Origin: Pseudomonas frederiksbergensis
GTDB lineage: Bacteria; Pseudomonadota; Gammaproteobacteria; Pseudomonadales; Pseudomonadaceae
Assembly: GCF_003732705.1 (NCBI RefSeq)
Contig: NZ_MOBR01000007.1
Coordinates: 124,001 to 188,000 of the forward strand
DNA: 64,000 nucleotides
Direction of reading: 5' to 3'
This document shows, in pieces, positions 9,626-17,371 of the stretch. Each line of letters opens with the position of its first letter. Within the stretch, counting starts at the first letter, position 1. The position numbers were made by a program, and so were the translations under genes. A model generated the notes under the pieces. That model made no database searches, was not told the DNA's origin, and saw nothing but the letters and a program-made list of their open reading frames with translations.

Positions 9626-10087
9626 TTACGGGTGTGCACATAACCCGGTAGGCGCTGCGCAAGGCTGCGATCTTTTGCTGTTGAATGGCACGGCGCGAAC
9701 CACCTTACACCGCCACGCAAACGGCGTAATCCCTTCGCTGCGGGTGAAGATATGGCAGAAATGCGCCTGGTCGCAGAAACCACATTCCAGGCTAATCTGC
9801 GTCAGGGTCTGGTCGGTGTCCTGGATCAGTTGCTTGGCTTTCGCTATCCGCTGGCAACGAATCCAGTCCTGTGGCGACAACCCGGTGCTGCACTTGAACG
9901 CCCGGGAGAAATGACTGCGGGACAGGGCGCAGGCCCGGGCCAGTTCGGTCACTTCCAAGGTGTCGCTCAGACCTTCGAGGATCAGTTGCTTGACCAGGTT
10001 TTCGCGCCAGGGGGCGAGGCCACCGGTAGTGGTTTTTTGCACTGGCGTGGCGGACGCCCTGACGGCGTGGAACTGAACGTGGGCCAT
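9626..10087 (-). CDS. Short AraC-type regulator (DNA-binding domain only)
   Basis: About 153 residues, roughly half of a usual AraC protein. Nearly all of it is the double helix-turn-helix domain, with VTELARACALSRSHFSRAFK and the second helix signature ECGFCDQAHFCHIFTRSEGITP. I take MAHVQFHAV (10087) as start over a codon 14 residues upstream, though neither has a strong ribosome site. It is divergent from the secreted metallo-hydrolase gene at 10366, a plausible target. The C-terminal tail resembles read-through into intergenic sequence. Confidence 0.75.
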   Translation of the reverse strand: MAHVQFHAVRASATPVQKTTTGGLAPWRENLVKQLILEGLSDTLEVTELARACALSRSHFSRAFKCSTGLSPQDWIRCQRIAKAKQLIQDTDQTLTQISLECGFCDQAHFCHIFTRSEGITPFAWRCKVVRAVPFNSKRSQPCAAPTGLCAHP

Positions 10088-10365
10088 GACAAATATCCGT
10101 GTCGGTGGGAATGCGCGGGCGCACAGCACGGTGGGTCAGCACCTTCCCTTTTGAAGAAAACAGGTCTGCGCAGAGGGTTTCATTCTTGGGCGCGAGGGGC
10201 TGGCAGGCGAGTTAAACGTTGTTAATTCCGCGCCCGGTTCGTGGCGAAGAAACCGCGCTAACTCAGCACATCGCTGCAATCGGGCGGTACCGGGAGCGGT
10301 GCAAGATGGGTTACGTATGGCGGACCTTGGCGGGCCGCTTTCTTCAGGACATCAAAGGTGAAGGC

Positions 10366-11349
10366 ATGAAGCATTCTCTGGTTTGCACTCTCGGGCTGGC
10401 GGTTGCGCTGGCCTCCGGTATTACCCGGGCGGCGGCACCGGCACAGGTCGGCACGCAGGCGCCGGGCTACTTCCGCTTGGCGGTGGGCGATTACGAAGTC
10501 ACGGCATTGTTTGATGGCTACAACGACCTGTCGCCAAAACTGCTCAAGGGCCTGACCCAGAGCCAGATCCGCGCGCTATTGGCCCGTCGTTCGATTGAAA
10601 CGCCGGGCGTGCAAACCGCGTTCAACGCCTTTCTGGTCAACACCGGCAAACAACTGATCCTGGTGGACACCGGGGCAGGGCAGTGCATCGGCGCCACCGC
10701 CGGCATGCTCTCGGACAACATGAAAGCCGCCGGTTATCAGCCGGATCAGGTTGATACCGTCCTGCTCACTCACCTGCACCTCGACCATGTGTGTGGCCTG
10801 GTCGACGCCCAGCAAAAACCGGTCTTCGCCAATGCCACGGTCTACGCCGCCAAGGCCGAAGCAGCTTACTGGCTCGACCCGCAAGCCCTTGCCAAAGCCC
10901 CCGAAGGCGCCAGGCCGTATTTCAAAATTGCCCAGGATTCCACCGCGCCGTACGTCGCGGCTGGCCGCTTCAAAACCTTCGACGCCGGCCAGTCGCCAGT
11001 GCCGGGTGTCGAGGCCACACTGGAAGCCGGGCACACGCCGGGCAGCACCACCTACCGCTTCACCTCCGCAGGGCAGAGCATTCTGTTCATGGGCGATCTG
11101 GTGCATAACCTGGCGGTGCAATTCCTCCATCCTGAAGTGTCGATCGGGTTTGACGTCAACAGCCAGCAGGCGATCAAGAGCCGCAATCAGGTGTTCACCA
11201 ATGCCGCGACCAGCAAGACCTGGGTCACCGCCGCGCACTTGCCGTTCCCCGGCATCGGCCACATCGCCGCCGAGGGCAAGCATTTTGAATGGGTGCCGGT
11301 CGAGTACGGCCCGTACAAACGAGCGGCGAAAGTGCCGTTGATCGAGTAA
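10366..11349 (+). CDS. Secreted metallo-beta-lactamase-fold hydrolase
   Basis: 327 residues with an N-terminal signal peptide (MKHSLVCTLGLAVALASGITRAAA). The zinc motif is H136-L-H138-L-D140-H141, with further ligands in EAGHTPGST and the closing AAHLPFPGIGH. This build fits lactonases and related hydrolases exported to the periplasm. Start 10366 is chosen for the signal peptide and the preceding AAAGGTGAAGG. A divergent short AraC gene and a downstream LysR gene flank it. Substrate is unknown; lactone or ester hydrolysis is possible. Confidence 0.88.
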   Translation: MKHSLVCTLGLAVALASGITRAAAPAQVGTQAPGYFRLAVGDYEVTALFDGYNDLSPKLLKGLTQSQIRALLARRSIETPGVQTAFNAFLVNTGKQLILVDTGAGQCIGATAGMLSDNMKAAGYQPDQVDTVLLTHLHLDHVCGLVDAQQKPVFANATVYAAKAEAAYWLDPQALAKAPEGARPYFKIAQDSTAPYVAAGRFKTFDAGQSPVPGVEATLEAGHTPGSTTYRFTSAGQSILFMGDLVHNLAVQFLHPEVSIGFDVNSQQAIKSRNQVFTNAATSKTWVTAAHLPFPGIGHIAAEGKHFEWVPVEYGPYKRAAKVPLIE

Positions 11350-11388
11350 AGTCCCGGCACAGTGCTTAATGTCAGGAACAACTCAAAC

Positions 11389-11504
11389 CTGTGGCGAGGG
11401 GGCTTGCCCCCGTTGGGCTGCGAAGCGGCCCCCATAATCTCCAGTACTGCTGAAATTTCTGCCAGTGCTGCGCAGTGGAACGGGGGCAAGCCCCCTCGCC
11501 ACAG
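11389..11504. repeat. REP doublet, GAGGGGGCTTGCCCCC type
   Basis: Inverted arms GGCGAGGGGGCTTGCCCCCG and its complement (CGGGGGCAAGCCCCCTCGCC) surround about 70 bases. It is a different REP family from the GTGGGAGC elements. It lies 51 bases before the LysR gene start. Confidence 0.88.
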
Positions 11505-11555
11505 GGTTTTGCAGTGCCCGGCTGGCCTGGCTCAAAACACAAAGGACCCATGCTG

Positions 11556-12479
11556 ATGAACCGAAACGATCTGCGCCGAGTGGACATGAACCTGCTGGTG
11601 ATTTTCGAAGCCCTGATGTTCGAAAAGAACCTGACCCGGGTCGCCGAAAAACTCTTCATGGGCCAACCGGCGGTGAGTGCGGCGCTGGGGCGTTTGCGCG
11701 ATCTGTTCGACGACCCGTTGTTGCTGCGCAACGGTCGTGGCATGGAACCGACGGCGCGGGCGCTAGCGATTCTCAAGGAACTGCAACCGGCGATGGATGT
11801 GATCTCCGGCGCAGTCAGCCGCGCCAAGGAATTCGAACCGGCCAGTAGCTGCGATGTGTTTCGTATCGGGTTATCGGACGATGCCGAGTTCGGTCTGTTT
11901 CCACCGTTGCTGAGTCAACTGCGGGAAGAAGCGCCGGGGATCATTGTCGTGGTGCGCCGGGCCAATTACCTGCTGATGCCGGCGCTGCTGGCGTCCGGGG
12001 AAATCTCCGTCGGCGTCAGCTACACCACCGACCTGCCGGCCAATGCCAAGCGCAAGAAACTGCGGGACATTCCCTGCAAGGTCCTGCGCGGGGACAAACG
12101 ACCCGGCCCGCTGACCCTGGACGAATACTGCGAACGGCCCCATGCGATGGTGTCGTTCTCGGGCGATCTGAGCGGCAACATCGATCTCGACCTGGCCAAG
12201 ATCGGCCGCAGCCGCCGCGTGGTTCTGGGCGTGCCGCAATTCAGCGGCTTGCGCGCACTGCTCGCTGGCACCGAAATGATCGCCACCGTCCCGGACTACG
12301 CTGCTTGCGCCCTGGTCGAAGGCTGCGCGCTGCGCGCCGAAGACCCACCATTCCCGATCGAAGCCGCGCAACTGTCCATGGCCTGGAGCGGCGTACACGA
12401 CAACGACCCGGCGGAGAAATGGCTGCGCTCACGCATCAGCCAATTCATGTCCGAACCCCTCAACATCCCGACCGCGTAA
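11556..12479 (+). CDS. LysR-family transcriptional regulator
   Basis: About 307 residues. The N-terminal helix-turn-helix reads RVAEKLFMGQPAVSAALGRLR, followed by a ligand-binding domain. There are two candidate starts, ATG 11550 and ATG 11556; AAAGGA at 11541-11546 is nine bases from 11556 and only three from 11550, so 11556 (MNRNDLRRVDMNLL) is preferred. It could regulate the metallo-hydrolase just upstream, but both are on the same strand with a REPIN between them, so the link is weak. Confidence 0.9.
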   Translation: MNRNDLRRVDMNLLVIFEALMFEKNLTRVAEKLFMGQPAVSAALGRLRDLFDDPLLLRNGRGMEPTARALAILKELQPAMDVISGAVSRAKEFEPASSCDVFRIGLSDDAEFGLFPPLLSQLREEAPGIIVVVRRANYLLMPALLASGEISVGVSYTTDLPANAKRKKLRDIPCKVLRGDKRPGPLTLDEYCERPHAMVSFSGDLSGNIDLDLAKIGRSRRVVLGVPQFSGLRALLAGTEMIATVPDYAACALVEGCALRAEDPPFPIEAAQLSMAWSGVHDNDPAEKWLRSRISQFMSEPLNIPTA

Positions 12480-12492
12480 CCCCCACAGACCT

Positions 12493-12941
12493 GATCGTTC
12501 CCACGCTCCCGCGTGGGAATGCCTACACGGACGCTCTGCGTTCGGCTCTTGATGGGACGCGGAGCGTCCCGGACTGCATTCCCACGCAGAGCGTGGGAAC
12601 GATCACTGACCCCCCTACCTGTAGGAGCGAAGCTTGCTCGCGAAGACGCAGTGTCAGTCACCATCAATATTGACTGACCCACCGCTATCGCGAGCAAGCT
12701 TTGCTCCTACAAAGTCTGTGATGGATCGTTCCCACGCTCCCGCGTGGGAATGCCTCAACGGACGCTCCGCGTTCGGCTCTTGATGGGACGCGGAGCGTCC
12801 CGGACTGCATTCCCACGCAGAGCGTGGGAACGATCACTGACCCCCTACCTGTAGGAGCAAAGCTTGCTCGCGAAGGCGGGGTAACAGTCAATATTGATGT
12901 CGACTGACACACCGCCTTCGCGAGCAAGCCCGCTCCCACAA
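12493..12941. repeat. Four alternating palindromic repeats (two families)
   Basis: The 538-base gap 12480-13017 is nearly all repeats. Copies of a GATCGTTCCCACGCTC / GAGCGTGGGAACGATC element lie at 12493-12604 and 12724-12835. They alternate with GTAGGAGC REP doublets at 12619-12711 and 12849-12941. The last doublet is chimeric: its left arm is the CTGTAGGAGCAAAG type and its right arm the CCCGCTCCCACA type. No gene is supported here. Confidence 0.9.
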
Positions 12942-13017
12942 GGGGCTCAGTGTTCAAGTTGTCTATCTATGCCAAGCCCGTTCGGTTGACGTAGAGTCTG
13001 GTGGTGCCTTTATCTTT

Positions 13018-13350
13018 TCAATCGTTTTGAATGTTGGCGTCGATTAATGCCGATAACCTGTTTTTTGGAGCGGCTCCAACCTGTTTCGCTACCAGTTCTC
13101 CATTTTTGATTACCAGTAGGGTGGGTACGTCGCGTATTCCAAAGCTGACACCGGTATTCGGGTTTTCATCTATGTTCATTTTGGCAATTAGCACACGCCC
13201 ATAATATTCATCAGCCAGTTGCTCAATGCTAGGCGCGATCATTTTGCAGGGGGTACTCCACTCAGCCCAAAAATGAACGAGGACTGGTTTTGCGGATTTC
13301 AGAACGTCATTTTCAAACGACGCATCACTGACGTTTATAACATTGGTCAT
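13018..13350 (-). CDS. Thioredoxin-like protein with SxxC active site
   Basis: 110 residues, full thioredoxin length and fold pattern (FWAEWSTPCKMIAP, then the cis-Pro segment DVPTLLVIKNG). The usual WCGPC is replaced by W-S32-T-P-C35, so the first catalytic cysteine is missing and only the second remains. It cannot act as an ordinary dithiol reductase. It may bind mixed disulfides, act as a chaperone, or work with glutathione. A strong purine-rich site (AAAGGAGT) precedes the ATG. The gene and its flanks are visibly more A+T-rich than neighbours, which suggests recent gain. Confidence 0.9.
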   Translation of the reverse strand: MTNVINVSDASFENDVLKSAKPVLVHFWAEWSTPCKMIAPSIEQLADEYYGRVLIAKMNIDENPNTGVSFGIRDVPTLLVIKNGELVAKQVGAAPKNRLSALIDANIQND

Positions 13351-13418
13351 GGCGGACTCCTTTCAGTCGCGAAGTGGGTATCACATCTCCATCATTCCCC
13401 CCCTCTATTCACCCGCCA

Positions 13419-13436
13419 ACTGTCAGATCTGACAGT
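13419..13436. promoter_or_regulatory. 18-bp perfect palindrome upstream of the thioredoxin-like gene
   Basis: ACTGTCAGATCTGACAGT is a perfect palindrome without a loop, about 70 bases before the thioredoxin-like start. Dyad symmetry without a spacer suggests a dimeric regulator site rather than a terminator, although CCTTTAG follows on the + strand. Confidence 0.5.
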
Positions 13437-13585
13437 CCTTTAGTCGATTTCGAAATAGATAATCCGTAATAGTCAGCTCTGTAAAAAGAGCACGTACATC
13501 CAATTTTCCTCGTCCCCACCCCGGCACTATCAGGTCAAGTGCCGGCGAAGCTATGCCGGTGATTTTTCAAGGGAGCGCACTGGCC

Positions 13586-14002
13586 ATGAACGCATCGGGA
13601 TGGGATGAACGGGCTCGGGACTTGGGGCTGCTGTTTCTGCGGGTCAGTGGCGGGTTGTTTCTGTTGTGGGTACACGGTTTGCCCAAGCTGCTGCACTACA
13701 GCACCGAAGTGCAGAACATCGAAGACCCGTTCCACCTCGGCGCCAATCTCACGTTGATCCTGGCGATTTTCGCCGAGGTGTTGTGCCCGCTGCTGATCGT
13801 CGCCGGGGTGCTGGTGCGTTTGGCGTGTTTGCCTATTCTGTTTCTGCTGCTGGTGGCGTTGGTGGTTGTGCATCCGCAATGGAGCCTGTTCGAAGGGCAG
13901 TTCGGCTGGCTGCTGTTGATTGTGTTCACCAGCATCCTTATCGCCGGGCCGGGACGGCTGGCGCTCAATGACCGATTCGCCGGAGTTCTGCGTTATGCCT
14001 GA
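13586..14002 (+). CDS. DoxX family membrane protein
   Basis: 138 residues, hydrophobic, with about four membrane helices (LLFLRVSGGLFLLWVHG, LTLILAIFAEVLCPLLIV, LPILFLLLVALVVVH, WLLLIVFTSILIAGPG). The fold and the RVSGGLFLLWVHGLPKL start are DoxX-like. ATG 13586 follows GGGAG by ten bases. First gene of a tight four-gene set (DoxX, monooxygenase-like, amidohydrolase, YcaC); its stop overlaps the next start by eight bases. DoxX proteins sit in the inner membrane, often in oxidoreductase or catabolic clusters; the role here is unknown. Confidence 0.85.
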   Translation: MNASGWDERARDLGLLFLRVSGGLFLLWVHGLPKLLHYSTEVQNIEDPFHLGANLTLILAIFAEVLCPLLIVAGVLVRLACLPILFLLLVALVVVHPQWSLFEGQFGWLLLIVFTSILIAGPGRLALNDRFAGVLRYA

Positions 14003-14609
14003 GTCTTCCAACACCGCTGCAACCACGCGCCCGGGTTTCGATGAGATCGTGACCCTGATCATCAAGCACCGGGTCAAGGCCGGTTTCGAGGTGCCCTACG
14101 AAGCCTGGTTGCGCAACATTGTCACCATCGCCGGGCAGCAGGAAGGGCACTTGGGTGTGGACGTGATGCGCGGCAAAAATGCCGGCCTCGACATGTACAC
14201 CTGCGTGCTGCGCTTCTGTTCCACCGACGCGATGCAACACTGGCTCGATTCGTCACAACGGCTCGAACTGGTCAACGAAGCCACGCCAATGCTGGCGGAC
14301 GGCGATCAGACCGAGGTCAACCCGGTCAATGAATTCTGGTTCTCGCCAACGGTCGACGCTGCGTCGCCACCGCCGCCGCGCTGGAAGCAGGCCGTGGTGA
14401 CGTTGCTGGTGATTTTGCCGCACACCCTGCTGGTGCCACTGCTCTGGGGGCCGCTGCTCAAGCTCAACCCCATCCTGTCCAATTACGTGGTTGCCACGTT
14501 CCTGATCACCGTGACCATCGTAGTGTCGGTGGTGTACCTGTTCATGCCCAGGGCGACCCGATTGTTCGCGCCCTGGTTGTCCCATTCCACACAGCCTAAG
14601 GAAACGTGA
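13995..14609 (+). CDS. Antibiotic-biosynthesis-monooxygenase-like (ABM) protein with C-terminal membrane helices
   Basis: 204 residues. An ABM-type ferredoxin-like domain occupies about 15-110 (EAWLRNIVTIAGQQEGHLGVDVM, then DAMQHWLDSSQRLELV). It is followed by a proline-rich linker and two membrane helices (about 132-152 and 160-185). Start overlaps the DoxX stop, and its own stop overlaps the next start (TGATG), so translation is probably coupled. ABM domains act as small heme-free oxygenases or decarboxylating enzymes; a membrane-anchored version next to DoxX suggests work on a quinone-like or lipophilic compound, which is inference. Confidence 0.8.
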   Translation: MPESSNTAATTRPGFDEIVTLIIKHRVKAGFEVPYEAWLRNIVTIAGQQEGHLGVDVMRGKNAGLDMYTCVLRFCSTDAMQHWLDSSQRLELVNEATPMLADGDQTEVNPVNEFWFSPTVDAASPPPPRWKQAVVTLLVILPHTLLVPLLWGPLLKLNPILSNYVVATFLITVTIVVSVVYLFMPRATRLFAPWLSHSTQPKET

Positions 14610-16447
14610 TGAACGCCGATCTGATTCTGTTCAATGGCCAATTCCATACCGTTGACCGTGAAAACCCGCTGGCCAGCGCGGTGGCGATCAAGGACGGTCG
14701 CTTTGTCGCGGTCGGTAATGACGGCGAAGCCATGGCCCTGCGTGGCTCGGGCACCCAGGTCATCGACCTCAAGGGCCGCTGCGTCATTCCCGGCCTCAAC
14801 GACTCGCACTTGCACCTGATCCGTGGCGGCCTGAACTACAACCTCGAACTGCGCTGGGAAGGCGTGCCGTCACTGGTCGATGCGTTGCGCATGCTCAAGG
14901 ACCAGGCCGACCGCACACCCACCCCGCAATGGGTACGGGTGGTGGGTGGCTGGAACGAATTCCAGTTCGCCGAAAAACGCATGCCGACCCTGGAAGAACT
15001 CAACCAGGCCGCGCCGGACACACCGGTGTTCGTGCTGCACCTCTACGACCGCGCCTTGCTCAACCGCGCGGCACTGCGCGTGGCCGGTTACACCCGCGAC
15101 ACGCCGAACCCGCCGGGCGGCGAAATTGTCCGTGATGCCAACGGCAACCCGACCGGCATGCTGGTCGCACGCCCGAACGCGATGATCCTCTACTCGACGT
15201 TGGCCAAAGGGCCGAAGCTGCCGCTGGAATATCAGGTCAACTCGACCCGCCAGTTCATGCGCGAACTCAATCGCCTGGGCTTGACCAGCGCCATCGATGC
15301 CGGCGGTGGTTTCCAGAATTACCCGGATGATTATCAGGTGATCGAGCAGTTGGCCAAGGATGAGCAACTGACGATTCGCATCGCCTACAACCTGTTCACC
15401 CAGAAGCCGAAGGAAGAACTCAGCGACTTCAAGAACTGGACGTCGAGCGTGACCCTGCATCAGGGCGACGACTACCTGCGGCACAACGGCGCCGGCGAGA
15501 TGCTGGTGTTCTCGGCGGCGGATTTCGAGGACTTCCTGGAGCCACGCCCGGACCTGCCGCAAACCATGGAAGCCGAGCTGGAACCGGTGGTTCGCCACTT
15601 GGTGGAACAGCGCTGGCCGTTCCGTCTGCACGCCACCTACAACGAATCCATCAGTCGCATGCTCGACGTGTTCGAGAAGGTCAACCGCGACATTCCGTTC
15701 AACGGTTTGCCATGGTTTTTCGACCACGCCGAAACCATCACCCCGCAGAACATCGAGCGGGTGAGGGCGCTGGGCGGGGGCATTGCGATCCAGGACCGGA
15801 TGGCGTTCCAGGGCGAGTATTTCGTCGAGCGCTACGGTGCCAAAGCCGCCGAAGCCACGCCGCCGATCAAGCGTATGTTGGCCGAAGGCATACCGGTCGG
15901 CGCCGGCACCGACGCCACCCGGGTGTCCAGCTACAATCCATGGACTTCGCTGTACTGGATGGTCAGCGGCCGTACCGTCGGTGGTCTGGAGCTGCACGCT
16001 GAAGGCCTGTCGCGGCTGACCGCGCTGGAACTGTTCACCCACGGCAGTGCCTGGTTCTCGTCCGAACAGGGCAAGAAAGGCCAGATCAAGGTCGGACAAT
16101 TGGCCGATGTCGCGGCCCTTAGCGCCGATTTTTTCAGCGTCGATGAAGAAGCGATCAAGTGGATCGAGTCGGTATTGACGGTGGTCGGCGGCAAGGTGGT
16201 GTACGCCGCCGGTGACTTCGAAAAACTCGGCCCGGCCAGCGTGCCGGTGCTGCCGGACTGGTCGCCGGTGGTGAAAGTCCCTGGCCATTGGCGCCCGACT
16301 TCGCCGATGCAGGCTCAGGTCCACCATTGCAGCGGGCCGTGCGGCGTTCACTCGCACAGCCACGAAAAGGCGCGTCTGTCGAATGCGCCGGTCAGCGATT
16401 TCGCGGGTTTCTGGGGCGCCTTTGGCTGCTCGTGTTTTGCGTTCTAA
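14609..16447 (+). CDS. Amidohydrolase, YtcJ-like (Amidohydro_3)
   Basis: 612 residues. It begins with the urease-type beta-sandwich (ADLILFNGQFHTVDRENP) and the metal motif in GLNDSHLHLIRGG (H-x-H). Later ligands include the His in FFDHAETI and the Asp in GAGTDATRVSSYNP. Family length is about 550-600; the extra C-terminus is Cys/His-rich (HHCSGPCGVHSHSHE, ending GCSCFAF). ATG 14609 overlaps the previous stop. YtcJ proteins hydrolyse C-N bonds in formamide-, hydantoin- or amide-like substrates. Third gene of the DoxX operon. Confidence 0.88.
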   Translation: MNADLILFNGQFHTVDRENPLASAVAIKDGRFVAVGNDGEAMALRGSGTQVIDLKGRCVIPGLNDSHLHLIRGGLNYNLELRWEGVPSLVDALRMLKDQADRTPTPQWVRVVGGWNEFQFAEKRMPTLEELNQAAPDTPVFVLHLYDRALLNRAALRVAGYTRDTPNPPGGEIVRDANGNPTGMLVARPNAMILYSTLAKGPKLPLEYQVNSTRQFMRELNRLGLTSAIDAGGGFQNYPDDYQVIEQLAKDEQLTIRIAYNLFTQKPKEELSDFKNWTSSVTLHQGDDYLRHNGAGEMLVFSAADFEDFLEPRPDLPQTMEAELEPVVRHLVEQRWPFRLHATYNESISRMLDVFEKVNRDIPFNGLPWFFDHAETITPQNIERVRALGGGIAIQDRMAFQGEYFVERYGAKAAEATPPIKRMLAEGIPVGAGTDATRVSSYNPWTSLYWMVSGRTVGGLELHAEGLSRLTALELFTHGSAWFSSEQGKKGQIKVGQLADVAALSADFFSVDEEAIKWIESVLTVVGGKVVYAAGDFEKLGPASVPVLPDWSPVVKVPGHWRPTSPMQAQVHHCSGPCGVHSHSHEKARLSNAPVSDFAGFWGAFGCSCFAF

Positions 16448-16460
16448 CGCCCATAAAAAA

Positions 16461-16483
16461 GCGCCGGCCCAACGCGCCGGCGC
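16461..16483. terminator. GC-rich hairpin between amidohydrolase and YcaC genes
   Basis: GCGCCGGC-N7-GCCGGCGC is an 8-bp perfect stem just after the amidohydrolase stop. A run of six A's precedes it, so it reads as an intrinsic terminator only on the - strand; on the + strand it may attenuate or stabilise the message between operon genes. Confidence 0.5.
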
Positions 16484-16516
16484 CCTAAGCACCATCCATC
16501 TACCGAGGAGTTTCAC

Positions 16517-17143
16517 ATGAGCAACGTTCCGTACAAACGCCTGAACAAAGACGATGCCGTTGTGCTGTTGGTTGACCACCAGACCGGCCTGATCTCGTTG
16601 GTGCAGGATTTCTCGCCCAACGAATTCAAGAACAACGTGCTGGCCCTCGCGGACCTGGCCAAGTTCTTCAAACTGCCGACCATCCTCACCACCAGTTTCG
16701 AAAACGGCCCGAACGGCCCGATGGTGCCGGAGTTGAAAGAACTGTTCCCGGACGCGCCGTACATCCCGCGCCCAGGCCAGATCAATGCCTGGGACAACGA
16801 AGACTTCGTCAAAGCCGTCAAAGCCACTGGCCGTAAGCAACTGATCATTGCCGGTGTGGTGACTGACGTTTGCGTGACCTTCCCGACCTTGTCGGCCCTG
16901 GCTGAAGGCTTCGAAGTGTTTGTCGTCACCGACGCTTCGGGTACTTTCAACGAAACCGTGCAACAAGCTGCTTGGGCGCGCATGTCGGCGGCCGGTGCAC
17001 AACTGGTGAACTGGTTCTCGGTGGCCTGCGAGCTGCAAGGCGATTGGCGCAACGATATGGAAGGCCTGGCGAACCTGCTGTCGCCGCGCATTCCGAACTA
17101 TCGCAATCTGATGAACAGCTATTCGGTGTTGACTGCCAAATAA
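16517..17143 (+). CDS. ycaC: Isochorismatase-superfamily cysteine hydrolase (YcaC-like)
   Basis: 208 residues, matching YcaC length. Catalytic residues are D20 in LLVDHQTGL and C119 in VVTDVCVTFP, with the conserved PTILTTS and the cis-peptide stretch before the cysteine. GAGGAG lies nine bases before the ATG. It follows the amidohydrolase on the same strand behind a GC-rich hairpin, so it may be the last gene of that operon. YcaC forms octameric rings; its true substrate is unknown. Amide or hydroxamate hydrolysis would fit the neighbouring amidohydrolase. Confidence 0.88.
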   Translation: MSNVPYKRLNKDDAVVLLVDHQTGLISLVQDFSPNEFKNNVLALADLAKFFKLPTILTTSFENGPNGPMVPELKELFPDAPYIPRPGQINAWDNEDFVKAVKATGRKQLIIAGVVTDVCVTFPTLSALAEGFEVFVVTDASGTFNETVQQAAWARMSAAGAQLVNWFSVACELQGDWRNDMEGLANLLSPRIPNYRNLMNSYSVLTAK

Positions 17144-17163
17144 GTGTTTTTCTGTTAGAACGA

Positions 17164-17325
17164 CCCCTCACCCCAACCCTCTCCCCAGAGGGGAGAGGGG
17201 GAAAGGGAGCCGACCGCATGTCGTTCAAAACCTGAGTTCGACTCGATTTTTCAGGTCGATGTAGCACGAAAGAACAACTCGGGTCAGCTCCCTCTCCCCT
17301 CTGGGGAGAGGGCTGGGGTGAGGGG
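17164..17325. repeat. CCCCTCACCCC / GGGGTGAGGGG inverted repeat
   Basis: Left arm CCCCTCACCCCAACCCTCTC and its complement at the right end surround about 75 bases. Each arm also holds an internal CTCCCC..GGGGAG hairpin. It is a widespread intergenic element type in Pseudomonas and sits between convergent genes, where it may also act in termination. Confidence 0.85.
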
Positions 17326-17371
17326 GCGATCCAACTGCCTTACATAAAACCAGCCCCACCACAAAAAAACC

